DNA of 8,493 nt from Pseudomonadota bacterium (GTDB lineage: Bacteria; Pseudomonadota; Alphaproteobacteria; Rhodospirillales; 2-02-FULL-58-16): NCBI GenBank assembly GCA_022572335.1, contig JACZWD010000115.1, forward strand, positions 1-8,493. The letters are read 5' to 3'. Below the pieces are notes generated by a model that worked only from the letters and a program-made list of their open reading frames with translations, did not search any database and was not told where the DNA came from. The position numbers and the translations under genes were made by a program. Positions 1 through 6,839 of this stretch are shown piece after piece (position 1 is the stretch's first letter; each line of letters starts with the position of its first letter).

Positions 1-93
1 GGTCTTGCGAGGTTCCCGGACGTCGTCGCGCGCCGCTTGTGATGCTCCAGCATCACGGCGCGCCGCGCTCCTCGCCGGAAACCTCGCAAGACC
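1..93. repeat. long imperfect inverted repeat (93 nt) at the left edge
   Basis: Bases 1-19 pair with 75-93 at 18 of 19 positions; the outer arm GGTCTTGCGAGGTT (1-14) is exactly complementary to 80-93. Nested inside, 28-34 pairs with 57-63 (7 bp) and GTGATGCT (39-46) pairs with 49-56 around a CC centre. As RNA or cruciform DNA the whole block would fold into one long hairpin. No T-run follows on the + strand, so it is not a classical intrinsic terminator. It could be a REP/BIME-like or MITE-like palindromic element, or a processed or attenuating leader for the glycosyltransferase gene that begins 38 bases later. The element begins exactly at the window edge, so it may extend further left. Confidence 0.7.
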
Positions 94-130
94 GTCGTAT
101 AGCGTACGAATCTCTGGGACAGGACACGAG

Positions 131-1165
131 ATGGCGCGCATCGTCCTCGCCGACGACGGCATCCCGTTCGACGGCACGACCATGGAGACCAGGCCCCTCG
201 GCGGGGTGGAATCCTCGGTCGTGTTTCTGCTCCAGGAACTGGCCCGCCGCGGCCACGAGGTCCTGGTCCGCAACCGGTGCGCCCGGCCGCTGCGCCACGA
301 CGGGGTGGACTGGGCGTCCCTCGACGGCGGCCTGCCCGAAGAGGCCGATCTCTATCTGGCCAACCGCGGGGACAGGCTGCTGCCGCTCATGCCCAAGGCG
401 CGGCGGACCGTGTTCTGGATCCACAATCCGGCCCGCTATCTGCTCAAGTGGCGGTACCTGTCGAAGCTCTGGCGCCTGCGCCCGCCCATCGTCTTCAGCG
501 GCCCCTACCACGCCGCCACCTATCCCCGCTGGGCGCCGGCCGGCGAACGGGTGGTCATCCCGTATGGCATCCCCGAGATGTTCCTGACCGCCGCGCCCGC
601 CGCCGGGCCGCCCGCGCCAAGGGCCGTGTTCACGTCCAATCCGTTGCGCTCCCTGGACTGGCTTTTGGATGTGTGGGCCGGGCGCATCCGGCCCAGCGTG
701 CCGGGGGCCGAACTGCATGTCTTCTCCGGGGCGGCCACCTACGGCACGGTGGGGGACGCCAAGGCGCGGGCCATGGAAGCGGTCCTCGACAAGGCCCGCC
801 GCCTGGGCGACCGTGGGGTGGTGGTGCGCGAACCGGTGCCCAAAGGCCGGCTGGTCGAGGCCTTTCGCGGCGCCCGGCTGATGGCGTACCGGGGCGACCC
901 CAACGAGACCTTCTGCCTGGCGGTGGCCGAGGCGCAGGCCATGGGCGTTCCCGCGGTGGTGCAGAATCTGGGGTGCGTGGCCGAGCGCGTGATCGACGGC
1001 GAGACCGGTTTCATCGCCGCCGACGACGACGCCTTCGCCGAGGCCGCTGTGCGGCTGCTCACCGACGACGGCCTGTGGTGGCGCCAGCACCGGGCCGCCC
1101 TCGACAAGCAACGCGGCTGGGGCTGGCCGCAGGCGGCGGCCGCCTTCGAAAGGCTGATCCCCTGA
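131..1165 (+). CDS. glycosyltransferase, GT4-like (GT-B fold)
   Basis: Predicted to transfer a sugar from a nucleotide-sugar donor to a glycan or lipid-linked acceptor at the cytoplasmic face of the inner membrane. The protein is 344 aa, somewhat short for GT4 (usually 350-420). The N-terminal half has the glycine-rich acceptor-side element GGVE (24-27) followed by a helix ending LARRGHEV (37-44). The C-terminal half has the EX7E nucleotide-sugar motif, E259 and E267 within ETFCLAVAE, then AMGVPAVV and DGETGFIA (289-296), typical of the donor-binding domain. No signal peptide or membrane segment is visible. The ATG at 131 was chosen over the longer open frame because AGGA lies 6 bases upstream, the GT-B N-terminus begins there, and the earlier codons fall in the inverted repeat. 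The stop overlaps the next start (TGATG), suggesting translational coupling with rsmB. Donor and acceptor cannot be read from the sequence. Confidence 0.85.
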   Translation: MARIVLADDGIPFDGTTMETRPLGGVESSVVFLLQELARRGHEVLVRNRCARPLRHDGVDWASLDGGLPEEADLYLANRGDRLLPLMPKARRTVFWIHNPARYLLKWRYLSKLWRLRPPIVFSGPYHAATYPRWAPAGERVVIPYGIPEMFLTAAPAAGPPAPRAVFTSNPLRSLDWLLDVWAGRIRPSVPGAELHVFSGAATYGTVGDAKARAMEAVLDKARRLGDRGVVVREPVPKGRLVEAFRGARLMAYRGDPNETFCLAVAEAQAMGVPAVVQNLGCVAERVIDGETGFIAADDDAFAEAAVRLLTDDGLWWRQHRAALDKQRGWGWPQAAAAFERLIP

Positions 1166-2475
1166 TGCGCGTGCCGCGGCCCACCCCCGACGCGGGCGCA
1201 TCGGCGCGCACGGTGGCGTTCGACCTTCTCGGCACCGTCCTCGGCCGCAAGCGCCCGTTGGACGAGGCCGTGGACGCCCATCCCGCGCTGCCCTCTCTTG
1301 CCGCCCGCGACAGGGCCTTCGCCCGGCAAATGGTTTTGACGACCCTGCGCCGGCTGGGACAGATCGACATCCTCATCGATCACTGTCTGGAGCGGCCCCT
1401 GCCCGCCAAAGTACGCGCCGTCCGCGATCTCCTGCGGCTCGGCATCTGCCAGCTGCTGTTCCTGGGCACGCCGCCCCACGCCGCCCTCGCGACCACGGTG
1501 GAACTGGCGCAGCGCACGGGCCATGGCCCCCACAAGAAGCTGGTCAACGCCATCCTCCGCCGCCTGGAGAGGGAAGGGCGGGCCCTCGTCGACGCCCAGG
1601 ACGCGGCCCGGCTGAATACGCCGGACTGGCTGTGGAGCGCGTGGTGCGCCGCCTACGGCGAGACCACCTGCCGCCGCGTGGCCGAGGCCCACCTGACCAA
1701 ACCGCCGCTCGACCTTACGGTCAAAAAAGACCCCGACCTATGGGCGGCCAGACTCGACGCCACCGTGCTCGCCACCGGCACCGTGCGCCTGTATGCGCGG
1801 GGACCGGTCAGCGCCCTGCCCGGCTACGATCTCGGCGCCTGGTGGGTGCAGGACGCGGCGGCCGCCCTGCCGGCCAGGCTGCTCGGCGAGGTCGAGGGGC
1901 GCCGGGTCATCGACCTGTGCGCCGCCCCCGGCGGCAAGACGGCGCAACTTCTCAACGCCGGCGCCCGGGTCACCGCCGTGGACCGTGCGCCCGAACGGCT
2001 GAAAAGGCTCGAGGCCAACCTCGGGCGGCTCGGCCTCGAAGGCGACACCGTGGTCGCCGACGCCGCCGAGTGGCGTCCCTCGGAGGCGGCCGACGCGGTG
2101 CTTCTGGACGTCCCGTGCACCGCCACCGGCGCCATCCGCCGCCATCCCGACGTGGCGTGGCTGAAGAGCCCCGACGATGTCGCCGCCTTGGCCGCGGTGC
2201 AGGCGCGGCTGCTGGCGGCGGCGGTGGACATGGTGCGCCCCGGCGGCCTGTTGATCTACGCGTCGTGCTCCCTGCAGCCGGAGGAGGGGCCCGGGCAGGT
2301 GGCCGCCCTGCTTGGCGCCGGCGCCCCGGTGGCGCGCCAGCCGGTCCGCGCCGACGAGGTGGGCGGCCTGAGCGAACTGCTCACCGACGATGGCGACCTG
2401 CGCAGCCTGCCCAGCCACCTGGCCGAGGAGGGCGGCATGGACGGATTCTTCGCCGCCCGCCTGCGCCGCCTGTGA
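1165..2475 (+). CDS. rsmB: 16S rRNA (cytosine-C5) methyltransferase RsmB (Fmu/Sun)
   Basis: Family role: SAM-dependent methylation of C967 (E. coli numbering) of 16S rRNA in the cytoplasm. The protein is 436 aa, the usual length. Residues about 12-150 form the NusB-like RNA-binding domain (SARTVAFDLL near the start, LVNAILRRLER at the end of the helical bundle). Residues about 160-436 form the Rossmann methyltransferase domain with the SAM-binding motif DLCAAPGGKT (250-259), motif IV DVPCTATG with C318, and motif VI YASCSL with C368; the two cysteines are the pair used by RNA m5C methyltransferases. The C-terminus GMDGFFAARLRR is typical of the family. The start overlaps the upstream glycosyltransferase stop by one base. 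Downstream it converges on the sugar dehydrogenase with only 21 bases between stops. GC is very high (48 of 60 bases at 2041-2100), consistent with a resident core gene. Confidence 0.95.
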   Translation: MRVPRPTPDAGASARTVAFDLLGTVLGRKRPLDEAVDAHPALPSLAARDRAFARQMVLTTLRRLGQIDILIDHCLERPLPAKVRAVRDLLRLGICQLLFLGTPPHAALATTVELAQRTGHGPHKKLVNAILRRLEREGRALVDAQDAARLNTPDWLWSAWCAAYGETTCRRVAEAHLTKPPLDLTVKKDPDLWAARLDATVLATGTVRLYARGPVSALPGYDLGAWWVQDAAAALPARLLGEVEGRRVIDLCAAPGGKTAQLLNAGARVTAVDRAPERLKRLEANLGRLGLEGDTVVADAAEWRPSEAADAVLLDVPCTATGAIRRHPDVAWLKSPDDVAALAAVQARLLAAAVDMVRPGGLLIYASCSLQPEEGPGQVAALLGAGAPVARQPVRADEVGGLSELLTDDGDLRSLPSHLAEEGGMDGFFAARLRRL

Positions 2476-2496
2476 AAGCCGGACGACGGGGGGGCG

Positions 2497-3795
2497 TTAC
2501 AGTTGCCAGCGGCGCAGGCCCTCGGGCAGGACCACGTCGCGCCACATTCCCTTGATATCGGCGACGACGCCGCCGGGACGCACGAGGCGCGCGAAGTCCT
2601 CGGGGACGAAGGCGCGATATTCCCGGTGGGCGACCGCCCCGATCAGGCAGTCGTAACCGGAGACGTCCCCGAGGCCGGGACAGAGGTCGATACCGTAGAG
2701 CTGGCGCGCCTCTTCCGCAGGGGCGAGGGGATCGTGGACGTGGACCGCGTGGCCGCGCCCCTTCAGGTGCTCGATCACGTCGACCACCTTCGAGTTCCTC
2801 AGATCGGGCACGTTCTCCTTGAACGTGAGGCCGAGCACCAGGACCCTTGCCGACCCTTCCGGTGCGCCATCACCGGTCAAGGTCTCGGCGATGGACGCCG
2901 CCACGTAGCCGCCCATGCCGTCGTTTATGCGCCGGCCGGCGAGGATGATCTCCGGGTGGTGGCCCGCCTCCTGGGCGCAATGGGCGAGGTAGAACGGATC
3001 GACCCCGATACAGTGGCCGCCGACGAGACCGGGGGCGAAGGGGAGGAAATTCCATTTGGTCGAGGCCGCATCGAGCACGTCGAGCATGGAGATGCCGAGC
3101 CGCCCGAAGATCTGCGTCACCTCGTTGACGAAGGCGATGTTGATGTCGCGCTGGGCGTTCTCGATGACCTTCGCCGCCTCGGCGGTCTTGATGTCCTTGG
3201 CGACGAACGTCCCGCCCGAGGTGACGGCCCCGTACAACCCGGCCAGCAACGCCGCCACCTCCGGCGTCTGCCCGGCGACGACCTTGGTGATCCTGTCGAT
3301 GGTGTGCTCCCGGTCCCCCGGATTGATGCGCTCGGGGGAATATCCCAGGTAGAAGTCGCTGCCGCACGCCAGGCCGGAAACACGCTCCAGTTCGGGGCCG
3401 CAGATATCCTCGGTGACGCCCGGGTACACGGTGCTTTCGAAGACCACCACCGCGTCCCGCTCGAGCACCTTGCCGACGGTCCGGCAGGCGGAGACGAGGG
3501 CGCTCAGGTCGGGCCGGTTGTCGGCGTCCACCGGCGTCGGCACGGCGATAATGAAAACGTTGCTGCCGGCGATGGCGGCCGGATCGTCGACGAATCGAAG
3601 CGACCCCGCCGGCGCCCCGAAGTCCGTGATCTCTCCGGTCCGGTCGTGGCCGGCCTTGAGCTCGGAAACCCGGCTCTCCCCCACGTCGAAACCGGTCACC
3701 GGGTAATGGCGGGAAAGGGCGAGGGCCAGGGGCAGGCCGACGTAGCCGAGACCGACGAGCCCGATGCGGACCCCCGCAGGTGACGTGATGGCCAT
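2497..3795 (-). CDS. tviB: UDP-N-acetyl-D-glucosamine/galactosamine 6-dehydrogenase (TviB/WbpO type)
   Basis: Family reaction: two-step NAD-dependent oxidation of C6 of a UDP-N-acetylhexosamine to the uronic acid, in the cytoplasm, feeding capsule or O-antigen synthesis. The 432-aa length is normal. Visible features: NAD-binding GLGYVG (15-20); STVYPG (121-126); YSPERINPGD (152-161); the AAKVIENAQRD helix with the conserved lysine K209; the signature KWNFLPFAPGLVGGHC ending in catalytic C262 and followed by IGVDPFYL; then the C-terminal UDP-binding domain with LGLTFKENVPDLRNSK. These match the TviB/WbpO branch better than plain UDP-glucose dehydrogenase. The ATG at 3795 was chosen because it starts just before the Rossmann strand, with GAGGGGAAAGG immediately upstream; the open frame beyond it runs through the promoter. 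No C4-epimerase partner such as TviC is in the window, so the final sugar is unknown. GlcNAc versus GalNAc specificity is not readable. Confidence 0.9.
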   Translation of the reverse strand: MAITSPAGVRIGLVGLGYVGLPLALALSRHYPVTGFDVGESRVSELKAGHDRTGEITDFGAPAGSLRFVDDPAAIAGSNVFIIAVPTPVDADNRPDLSALVSACRTVGKVLERDAVVVFESTVYPGVTEDICGPELERVSGLACGSDFYLGYSPERINPGDREHTIDRITKVVAGQTPEVAALLAGLYGAVTSGGTFVAKDIKTAEAAKVIENAQRDINIAFVNEVTQIFGRLGISMLDVLDAASTKWNFLPFAPGLVGGHCIGVDPFYLAHCAQEAGHHPEIILAGRRINDGMGGYVAASIAETLTGDGAPEGSARVLVLGLTFKENVPDLRNSKVVDVIEHLKGRGHAVHVHDPLAPAEEARQLYGIDLCPGLGDVSGYDCLIGAVAHREYRAFVPEDFARLVRPGGVVADIKGMWRDVVLPEGLRRWQL

Positions 3796-4062
3796 GCCTT
3801 TCCCCTCGTCCCGGTGCGGCGTCGTCAGATAGTCCACCGCCCGGGGGATGTCAAATGACCGCCTTCCCGAGGGGCCGCGCCGCCCCCATCGCGACGCCGG
3901 CCGGGGTGTCCACCGCCGCCGCCCGGGGCATACATCCTCCCTGCCGGCACCGGTCCGATGACGGCCCCGTGCCGATGAAGGCGATCGTTTGGCCGCTTCC
4001 CGTTTTTGCAAGGATGGACAAGGCGTTTGCCTTGAAAACGTTTCGGCGGGATCGATCCCGAG
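3796..4062. other. intergenic region with a promoter and a 14-bp palindrome
   Basis: This 267-bp gap separates two - strand genes. Next to the stop of the SGNH gene lies the perfect palindrome CGGGATCGATCCCG (4047-4060). On the - strand it could fold as a 5-bp stem with a TCGA loop, and a short T-run (GTTTTC) follows about 10 bases later, so a weak terminator is possible. The promoter of the dehydrogenase gene occupies 3826-3854. The open frames across the gap lack ribosome sites and recognisable products, so I call no gene here. Confidence 0.4.
3826..3854 (-). promoter_or_regulatory. sigma70-like promoter for the UDP-sugar dehydrogenase gene
   Basis: Read on the - strand, a perfect -35 hexamer TTGACA (3854-3849) is followed by a 17-base spacer and TATCTG (3831-3826) as a weaker -10 (three of six consensus bases). 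Transcription would begin near 3819, giving a leader of about 24 bases that contains the purine-rich ribosome site GAGGGGAAAGG just before the ATG at 3795. Spacing and position fit. The weak -10 is the main reservation. Confidence 0.5.
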
Positions 4063-5190
4063 CTACCCACCATCGGAGCGCGGCAGGGAGAACCCCGGGT
4101 CCCTCATCAATTCCTTGCAGATGAACTCGCCGACACGCCGGGACCCTTGGGGCGTTGTATGGATGACATCGAAGGTATCCCCGGAAAGGAAGGTCAGCCG
4201 CCCGCCCAAATCTACACAGGTCACACCGCGCGTCTCGCAGAAATCGAGGGTGACATCGTTATACGTGTTCTGGATAAAATAATGATCGATATCCCCCGAG
4301 ATCGCATTCCCCTGTCGTCTGTACGTCGCCCACGTCTGTGTGACAAATATGGGTTCGGCGCCAAAACGCCGAATCCGCTGATAGAGCTTTTCGAGCCGCG
4401 AACGGAACGATTTGCGCTGCGCGGCATACGCAAGCCTTGCCTGCGCTGCCTTCCGGCTGTGTGCCCAAGAGTCCCGCTCGATGGTTTGGTCCGCTTTCTC
4501 GGCGTACCGGCGGGCGATGTCATCGACATCGCGTTGTCCGCCGGCCCTGGGAAGGCCGTAGGCGATGCCTTCGCGGATCGCGATCCATTGCCCCTTGGCC
4601 GTGCGATACAGCTTGTAAAAAGCACTCTTCATCTTCACCCAGTGGAAAATCTCCGCCCAACGCGCGTGCGGCTGGATTTCCTCGTTGAACCGTCTGGGAT
4701 CGTCCTTCTCCTCCAACGCCTCCACCCACAGTTCGTTGATGCCCAGATAGGCCAGGACGTAGCGCGGCTTCAGTCCCGGCATGCGTGAGAACCACAAGTC
4801 GAAATTGGCCAAGTGTCCCCGGGACGTCTGGCCCGTAACCGATGCATTGGCCAGGCGAGCATCATAGCGGCTCCGACGCAGGCAGTCGGCCAACACGTCG
4901 GGCCAGGTCTCGCCTTCATTGATGAAGCGCTCGTCGGTCGTGCTGCCCCCGAGCACCAGGATGTTGATATCGCTCGGCTGGCCATAGGCTCCCCGAAAAC
5001 CCCACCGGTCTCGACGATAAACGATCGGCCCGGCCCGCGGATAGAGTTGATCGACAGAATAAATCCATTCGACGTCGCGGATGATATTCAGGGGACTTAA
5101 CGGGTCACCCCACAGCCACGTTCCGAATATCAGCTCGATACAAACCAGACCCAGGATCGTCAGGCCAAAAATCCAGTCGATTGTCTTCAT
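4063..5190 (-). CDS. membrane-anchored SGNH-fold hydrolase/acyltransferase-like protein
   Basis: The protein is 375 aa. A hydrophobic segment at residues about 6-25 preceded by a short N-terminus suggests a single membrane anchor with the rest in the periplasm. The SGNH blocks are visible in order: block I LVLGGSTTDE with nucleophile S83; block II SVTGQTSRG with G120; block III YLGINEL with G150 and N152; block V DVIHTTPQG with D341 and H344. Such proteins remove or transfer acyl (often acetyl) groups on glycans, so a role in decorating the surface polysaccharide is inferred from the neighbours; the substrate is unknown. The region about 200-275 is charged, helical-looking and not part of the core fold. 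The ATG at 5190 was chosen because GGAAGGA lies about 5-11 bases upstream and it begins directly before the anchor; the frame open further upstream would run into the duplicated leader. Base composition is lower in GC than rsmB (27 of 60 at 4261-4320), suggesting acquisition by transfer. Confidence 0.75.
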   Translation of the reverse strand: MKTIDWIFGLTILGLVCIELIFGTWLWGDPLSPLNIIRDVEWIYSVDQLYPRAGPIVYRRDRWGFRGAYGQPSDINILVLGGSTTDERFINEGETWPDVLADCLRRSRYDARLANASVTGQTSRGHLANFDLWFSRMPGLKPRYVLAYLGINELWVEALEEKDDPRRFNEEIQPHARWAEIFHWVKMKSAFYKLYRTAKGQWIAIREGIAYGLPRAGGQRDVDDIARRYAEKADQTIERDSWAHSRKAAQARLAYAAQRKSFRSRLEKLYQRIRRFGAEPIFVTQTWATYRRQGNAISGDIDHYFIQNTYNDVTLDFCETRGVTCVDLGGRLTFLSGDTFDVIHTTPQGSRRVGEFICKELMRDPGFSLPRSDGG

Positions 5191-5212
5191 CCGATCCTTC
5201 CCGGAGTGCTCA

Positions 5213-5556
5213 CCGCGAACCCGGCATTGCGTCAACATCATGCCGGGAAATATACTCGCAGGCGATGCGAACTTTATGGCTGTCCTTCGAGTAAGAAAGA
5301 AGCCCCGCCTTGTGGTTTTTCGAGCCGTCCCACCCAAACCGGCAATTTGCCGCCGGCGTGGCCTGCGTTGGCGTCGTCAGCGTCGTCCTCTTCCTGCTGC
5401 GCGACGACTCCCTGCCCGCGGTCACGGCGCTGCTCGCCCTGGTGATCATCTGGCTGGGCCTGGTTCCGGTGTTTCTGTACCTGCGCCAGACGCGGGAGGA
5501 ACGGCCCCCGTTCCCGTTGACGCCCCTGAGCGGCCTGTTCTATGCGGCGTTTTTCG
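5213..5556 (+). repeat. 344-bp direct repeat, left copy
   Basis: Aligns without gaps to 6496-6839 (constant offset 1283). By hand I count 26 mismatches, about 92% identity. It contains the promoter, a 9-codon mini-ORF, the leader and the first 82 codons of the polymerase-like gene. The left border lies 23 bases upstream of the SGNH gene start. The right border, at TTTTTCG, is where the sequence switches to sulfatase-like coding sequence. Confidence 0.95.
5227..5256 (+). promoter_or_regulatory. sigma70-like promoter, left duplicate copy
   Basis: TTGCGT (5227-5232), an 18-base spacer, then TATACT (5251-5256; five of six -10 consensus bases). The predicted start is near 5263, about 45 bases before the TTG at 5310. 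The identical hexamers recur at the same offset in the right copy. A small in-frame ORF, ATG at 5265 to TAA at 5292-5294 (9 codons), lies at the predicted transcript start, but its codons are not conserved between copies. Confidence 0.5.
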
Positions 5557-6380
5557 CCTCGAACGCGAGGCCCCCGCATGCGTTCACCGTGAATTCGATC
5601 GCTTCCCTACTGACCGGACGACCGGTGGAAAGGATCAAACAACTTCCCCACGACGGTATCGGTATCTACTTCAAAGGTGAGGAGCAACAGCAATTGTTGA
5701 ACCGGCTTTCCACGGTGTTTTCGGATTCGTTCCGGTTGGGCGCGAATATCTCCGCCTTCGGACAAATCGGGTATTCGTACTGCCGATTGTTCCACACACT
5801 GATCAGCCAGTGTTGGAACGTCGATGGGTGGTGGAAGGGAAAGGACGACAACGTCCTTACGAGAATGGGCACCATTGCTCGACAAGGATGGCAGCAGGTT
5901 GACCGGTTAATCCAGGGACGCAATCGGTTCGTAAACGCCAATCTGAACCACATCGAACGGTTCAAGCGTCTGATCCAGGACCTTGCGGCAACGGCCAGCG
6001 ATCCGCGTTTCCACCTTGTCTACGCGCACCTGCGAATGCCGCACGAGCCGTTCATATACAATCGCTTCAAGGATACCAACGATCCTGGTGCCGACCCGGA
6101 TATCGGGTATCTGGACAATCTTGAACTTACGGACGGGGTCCTCGCCGAGGTGTGGAAGGGGATGGAGGCCGCCGGTTTATGGGACGCGACGGCCGTGATC
6201 ATCTCGGCCGACCACTCGTGGCGTACAGCCAACAAATACGATGGGAAATTCGGCGCCGCTTTCCGATTCCGGGAAGAGACCGATGCCTCTACCTCATGGA
6301 GAAGATCCCCGGTCGATAACGTGATCTTTCCCGGTTCGACCACCCTTCCCGACGCACGACAGAACGACGGGAGACGATGA
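5310..6380 (+). CDS. chimeric ORF: polymerase N-terminus fused to a truncated sulfatase-like domain (probable fusion remnant)
   Basis: The 356-codon frame begins at TTG 5310. Residues 1-82 duplicate the N-terminus of the downstream polymerase-like protein (14 amino-acid differences) and carry membrane segments at about 12-30, 36-57 and the start of a third. From residue 83 the protein is unrelated to the polymerase and resembles the sulfatase/alkaline-phosphatase superfamily: AFTVNSIASLLTGR (91-104) fits the nucleophile region with T93 at the catalytic position, HLRMPHEPF (240-248), and IISADHSWR (297-305) with D301 and H302 as likely metal ligands. The usual N-terminal part of such enzymes, with the first aspartate ligands, is absent. 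The last 40 or so residues do not look like the family, so the 3' end may be frameshifted or truncated. Local GC is low (28 of 60 at 5641-5700). It could be an expressed membrane-anchored fusion, but loss of metal ligands argues against normal catalysis. Confidence 0.6.
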   Translation: MWFFEPSHPNRQFAAGVACVGVVSVVLFLLRDDSLPAVTALLALVIIWLGLVPVFLYLRQTREERPPFPLTPLSGLFYAAFFASNARPPHAFTVNSIASLLTGRPVERIKQLPHDGIGIYFKGEEQQQLLNRLSTVFSDSFRLGANISAFGQIGYSYCRLFHTLISQCWNVDGWWKGKDDNVLTRMGTIARQGWQQVDRLIQGRNRFVNANLNHIERFKRLIQDLAATASDPRFHLVYAHLRMPHEPFIYNRFKDTNDPGADPDIGYLDNLELTDGVLAEVWKGMEAAGLWDATAVIISADHSWRTANKYDGKFGAAFRFREETDASTSWRRSPVDNVIFPGSTTLPDARQNDGRR

Positions 6381-6495
6381 TACGGGTCATACCGTGTAAG
6401 TTCGGCTCGCCACAGGTTCCGCGAAATCCCCACCGGCTGGCTGTTGGCGAACACGCAGGACCGGAGGACCCGCAATTTCGCGGTCTGCGCGAGGG
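6381..6495. other. short gap between chimeric ORF and right repeat copy
   Basis: About 115 bases with no supportable gene. The frame of the chimeric ORF reopens after its TGA, without a recognisable product. The stretch may be leftover 3' sequence of the sulfatase-like gene, but I cannot identify it. Confidence 0.3.
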
Positions 6496-6839
6496 CCGCG
6501 AACCCGGCATTGCGTCAACATCGTGCCGGGAAATATACTCGCAGGCGATGCGATCTTTATGGCTGTTCTTCGTGTAAGAAAGAAACCCCGCCTTGGCGTC
6601 TTCCGGATCGTCCCACCCAAACCGGCAATTTGCCGCCGGCGTGGCCGGCGTTGGCGTCGCCGGTGTCGCCCTTTTCCTGCTGCGCGACGAAACCCTGCCC
6701 GCGGTCACGGCGCTGCTTGCCCTGGTGATCATCTGGCTGGGCCTGGTTCCGGTGTTTCTGTACCTGCGCCAGACGCCGGAGGAACGGCCCCCGTTCCCGT
6801 TGATGCCCCTGAGCGGTCTGTTCTACGCGGTGTTTTTCG
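6496..6839 (+). repeat. 344-bp direct repeat, right copy
   Basis: Gap-free counterpart of 5213-5556 (26 mismatches counted). Here the repeated 5' end continues into a full polymerase-like gene, so this copy is probably the one in its original context. The two copies could recombine to delete the intervening 1283 bp, removing the chimeric ORF and leaving a single polymerase gene divergent from the SGNH gene. Confidence 0.95.
6510..6539 (+). promoter_or_regulatory. sigma70-like promoter of the polymerase-like gene (right copy)
   Basis: TTGCGT (6510-6515), an 18-base spacer and TATACT (6534-6539), identical in hexamers and spacing to the left copy. A start near 6546 would give a leader of about 47 bases before the TTG at 6593. 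The hexamers are unchanged while nearby bases differ between copies, which mildly supports function. Confidence 0.5.

Noticed and set aside
53..1201. 382-codon open frame on the - strand opposite the glycosyltransferase gene
   Set aside because: High-GC antisense shadow with low-complexity G/R/P/H-rich product; the + strand frame carries the GT motifs.
2476..2496. Bidirectional terminator between rsmB and the dehydrogenase gene
   Set aside because: The 21-base gap has no inverted repeat or T-run.
1632..2555. 307-codon + strand frame overlapping rsmB
   Set aside because: Arginine/glycine-rich shadow of the rsmB methyltransferase domain in another frame.
2503..3783. 426-codon open frame on the + strand opposite the dehydrogenase gene
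   Set aside because: It mirrors a strongly supported - strand gene with full catalytic motifs. Its product is rich in D, G and R without any domain, typical of antisense frames in high-GC DNA.
5213..6839. Composite transposon or IS ends
   Set aside because: The direct repeats contain no transposase frame and no terminal inverted repeats. They are explained by duplication of the 5' end of the polymerase-like gene.
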